NCBI RefSeq assembly: GCF_040546025.1
Contig: NZ_JBEPNA010000005.1
Location: 115,554 to 179,553 of the forward strand
Direction of reading: 5' to 3'
Length of the DNA stretch: 64,000 nucleotides
From: Marisediminicola sp040546025
GTDB taxonomy: Bacteria; Actinomycetota; Actinomycetes; Actinomycetales; Microbacteriaceae
This document shows, piece by piece, positions 62,940-64,000 of this stretch; within the stretch, counting starts at the first letter, position 1, and each line of letters opens with the position of its first letter. The notes below the pieces were generated by a model, which had not been told where the DNA came from, made no database searches, and saw nothing but the letters and a program-made list of their open reading frames with translations. The translations under genes were made by a program, and so were the position numbers.

Positions 62940-63144
62940 CGATCCTCTCGAAATTCTTGTACTGAGCATAGTTTCGAGCGAGCCGTCTGCCGAATCGGTG
63001 CAATCACATGCTTGTCATTCCGAGCAAGCATCGACAATAATGGGGGTAACGGTTCGCCGTTGCCAATTTCATATGCACGTGTCTGCACGGTATTGCCGTT
63101 CGCCAGGTCGATGGGGAAGTCGCACCTAACCGAACGGAGTCATC

Positions 63145-63648
63145 GTGGCTGCAGCAACTGCTCGCGGAGTGCTTTTTGTGCACTCTGCTCCCCGCGCGTT
63201 GGCGCCCCACATCGAGTGGGCAGCCGGTCGCGCTCTTGACCGCGCCGTGAACTTTGACTGGTCGGACCAGCCCGTGCTCAAGGGCTCGTTGCGTGCGGAG
63301 TTCTTCTGGGAGGGCGCCCCGGGCACCGGCGCTGTGCTCGCGTCGGCCCTTCGCGGCTGGGAGCACCTCCGTTTCGAGGTCACCGAGGATGCCGGGTTCG
63401 GCGCGGACGGCGGACGATGGCTGCACACTCCCGACCTCGGCATCTTCTTCGCGCAGACCGACACCGTGGGGAACGTCGTGATTCCCGAGGACCGTGTCCG
63501 CTACGCGATGGAGGTGGCGGGATCGAACGCCCTCGAGTTGCATCGCGAGTTGCGTCTCGCGCTCGGACAGGCCTGGGACGACGAGCTCGAGGCGTTCCGT
63601 CACGCGAGCGACACGAGCCAGGTGGTGTGGCTGCACAAGGTCGGGTAG
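63145..63648 (+). CDS. DUF3145 family protein
   Basis: 167 residues from a GTG. GVLFVHSAPRALAPHIEWAA, LRAEFFWEGAPGTGAVLASA and GNVVIPEDRVRYAMEVAG are typical of the actinobacterial DUF3145 family. Widespread and usually chromosomal. Function unknown. Confidence 0.93.
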   Translation: MAAATARGVLFVHSAPRALAPHIEWAAGRALDRAVNFDWSDQPVLKGSLRAEFFWEGAPGTGAVLASALRGWEHLRFEVTEDAGFGADGGRWLHTPDLGIFFAQTDTVGNVVIPEDRVRYAMEVAGSNALELHRELRLALGQAWDDELEAFRHASDTSQVVWLHKVG

Positions 63649-63701
63649 CCCTACCAGATCGAGTATTCATGGCCGCACGGCTCGCTCCCTGTTGAGTAGC
63701 C

Positions 63702-63915
63702 TCAGAATGGTGGCGGTCCCTCGTCCTCGGCGCAGTCCACCGTGTTGAGGGCGCGTGTGAGGTTGTCGTTGACTCCGGCCTGGATGATCGTGGCGGGTTC
63801 GGTGATGTACTTCCGCCCGGTGGGTGAGGTCCATTCCAGTGCCCCGGTGCCGTCGGTGGTGTGTTCGACGGCCCAGGCGGTCTCGTCCTTGACCGTGTGA
63901 TGGCCGGGGCATTAT
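63702..63915 (-). pseudogene. HNH-endonuclease (DUF222), C-terminal fragment
   Basis: On the minus strand, PGHHTVKDETAWAVEHTTDG, then TGALEWTSPTGRKYITEPA and the end DCAEDEGPPPF. HH...K plus WTSPTGRxYxTEPA is the end of a DUF222/HNH protein. Homology stops at about 63913, where GGCATTATTCCGATG begins, so the rest has been displaced by an insertion. Confidence 0.7.
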
Positions 63916-64000
63916 TCCGATGTCCGGATTATGCCGATGTTGACGGTGGAGCCCTTGTCTTTGCTGGCCTCCGGGTGGATGTTATCGGCATAATCACAGG
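63914..64000. mobile_element. end of an unidentified inserted element
   Basis: Sequence that interrupts the HNH gene. It contains an inverted repeat, GATTATGCCGAT (63934-63945) and ATCGGCATAATC (63985-63996), and an ATTATTCCGAT-like variant at the junction itself. Such repeated ends suggest binding sites of a recombinase element; its genes would lie beyond the window. Confidence 0.45.

Overview
High-GC DNA with dense, often overlapping genes and many GTG/TTG starts. Gene content (DUF3145, DUF1684, GAF-regulated aldehyde dehydrogenase, actinobacterial 3'-5' exonuclease/polymerase, NarL-type two-component systems, CmtR/NmtR-like metal sensors) points to an actinobacterium, most likely Microbacteriaceae. 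This placement is by family recognition only.

Layout. 1-12,080 is ordinary chromosome: an oligopeptide-type ABC transporter operon (two permeases, a fused double ATPase, a third ATPase) run together with a hydroxyacid dehydrogenase and a lactonase; tRNA-Asn; a NarL-type kinase/regulator pair plus an atypical kinase; peptide deformylase; a DMT permease; a glycosyltransferase. A tRNA-Met (CAT) at 12,089-12,162 is the entry point of a composite island reaching about 42.5 kb.

Island. Four direct repeats of about 200 bp (R1-R4, ending at 32,902, 35,328, 40,191 and 42,525) each finish with a copy of the 3' part of that tRNA, so they look like attachment-site junctions. They divide the island into: segment A (about 20.7 kb), heavy-metal and oxidative-folding genes (CDF exporter, NmtR-like sensor, two SPC-type P1B ATPases, CmtR-like sensor, lspA, DsbA, VKOR, CtaG, ArsR-rhodanese/DsrE/MBL-rhodanese sulfur genes, MFS); segment B (2.4 kb), a truncated hypothetical gene, an IS21 remnant, YefM/YoeB and an XRE protein; segment C (4.9 kb), an IS3 remnant, a glycosyltransferase, small proteins and a Doc/antitoxin pair; segment D (2.3 kb), an excisionase-like gene, a broken integrase start fused to a broken MocR gene, and a PhnD-like protein. 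No intact integrase is present.

42.5-64 kb returns to mostly chromosomal content: a broken IS256 transposase, a hemerythrin protein, a double-hotdog thioesterase, an unusual NmrA-like/metallo-beta-lactamase fusion, an ApbE/FMN-binding/ferric-reductase-like electron-transfer module beside a two-component system, a VIT1-type transporter, an alpha-glucosidase, a hydrolase, DUF1684, a GAF regulator with aldehyde dehydrogenase and DUF779, the exonuclease/polymerase, a PadR regulator and DUF3145. The window ends in an HNH-endonuclease remnant cut by an element with an inverted repeat.

How genes work together. The metal genes form two modules: NmtR-like sensor with CDF and a distant P1B-4 ATPase, tied by a shared operator-like sequence, and cmtR-cadA-lspA as one overlapping operon. 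DsbA and VKOR form a disulfide-formation pair. The sulfur genes face each other across a palindrome and suggest persulfide sensing and detoxification.
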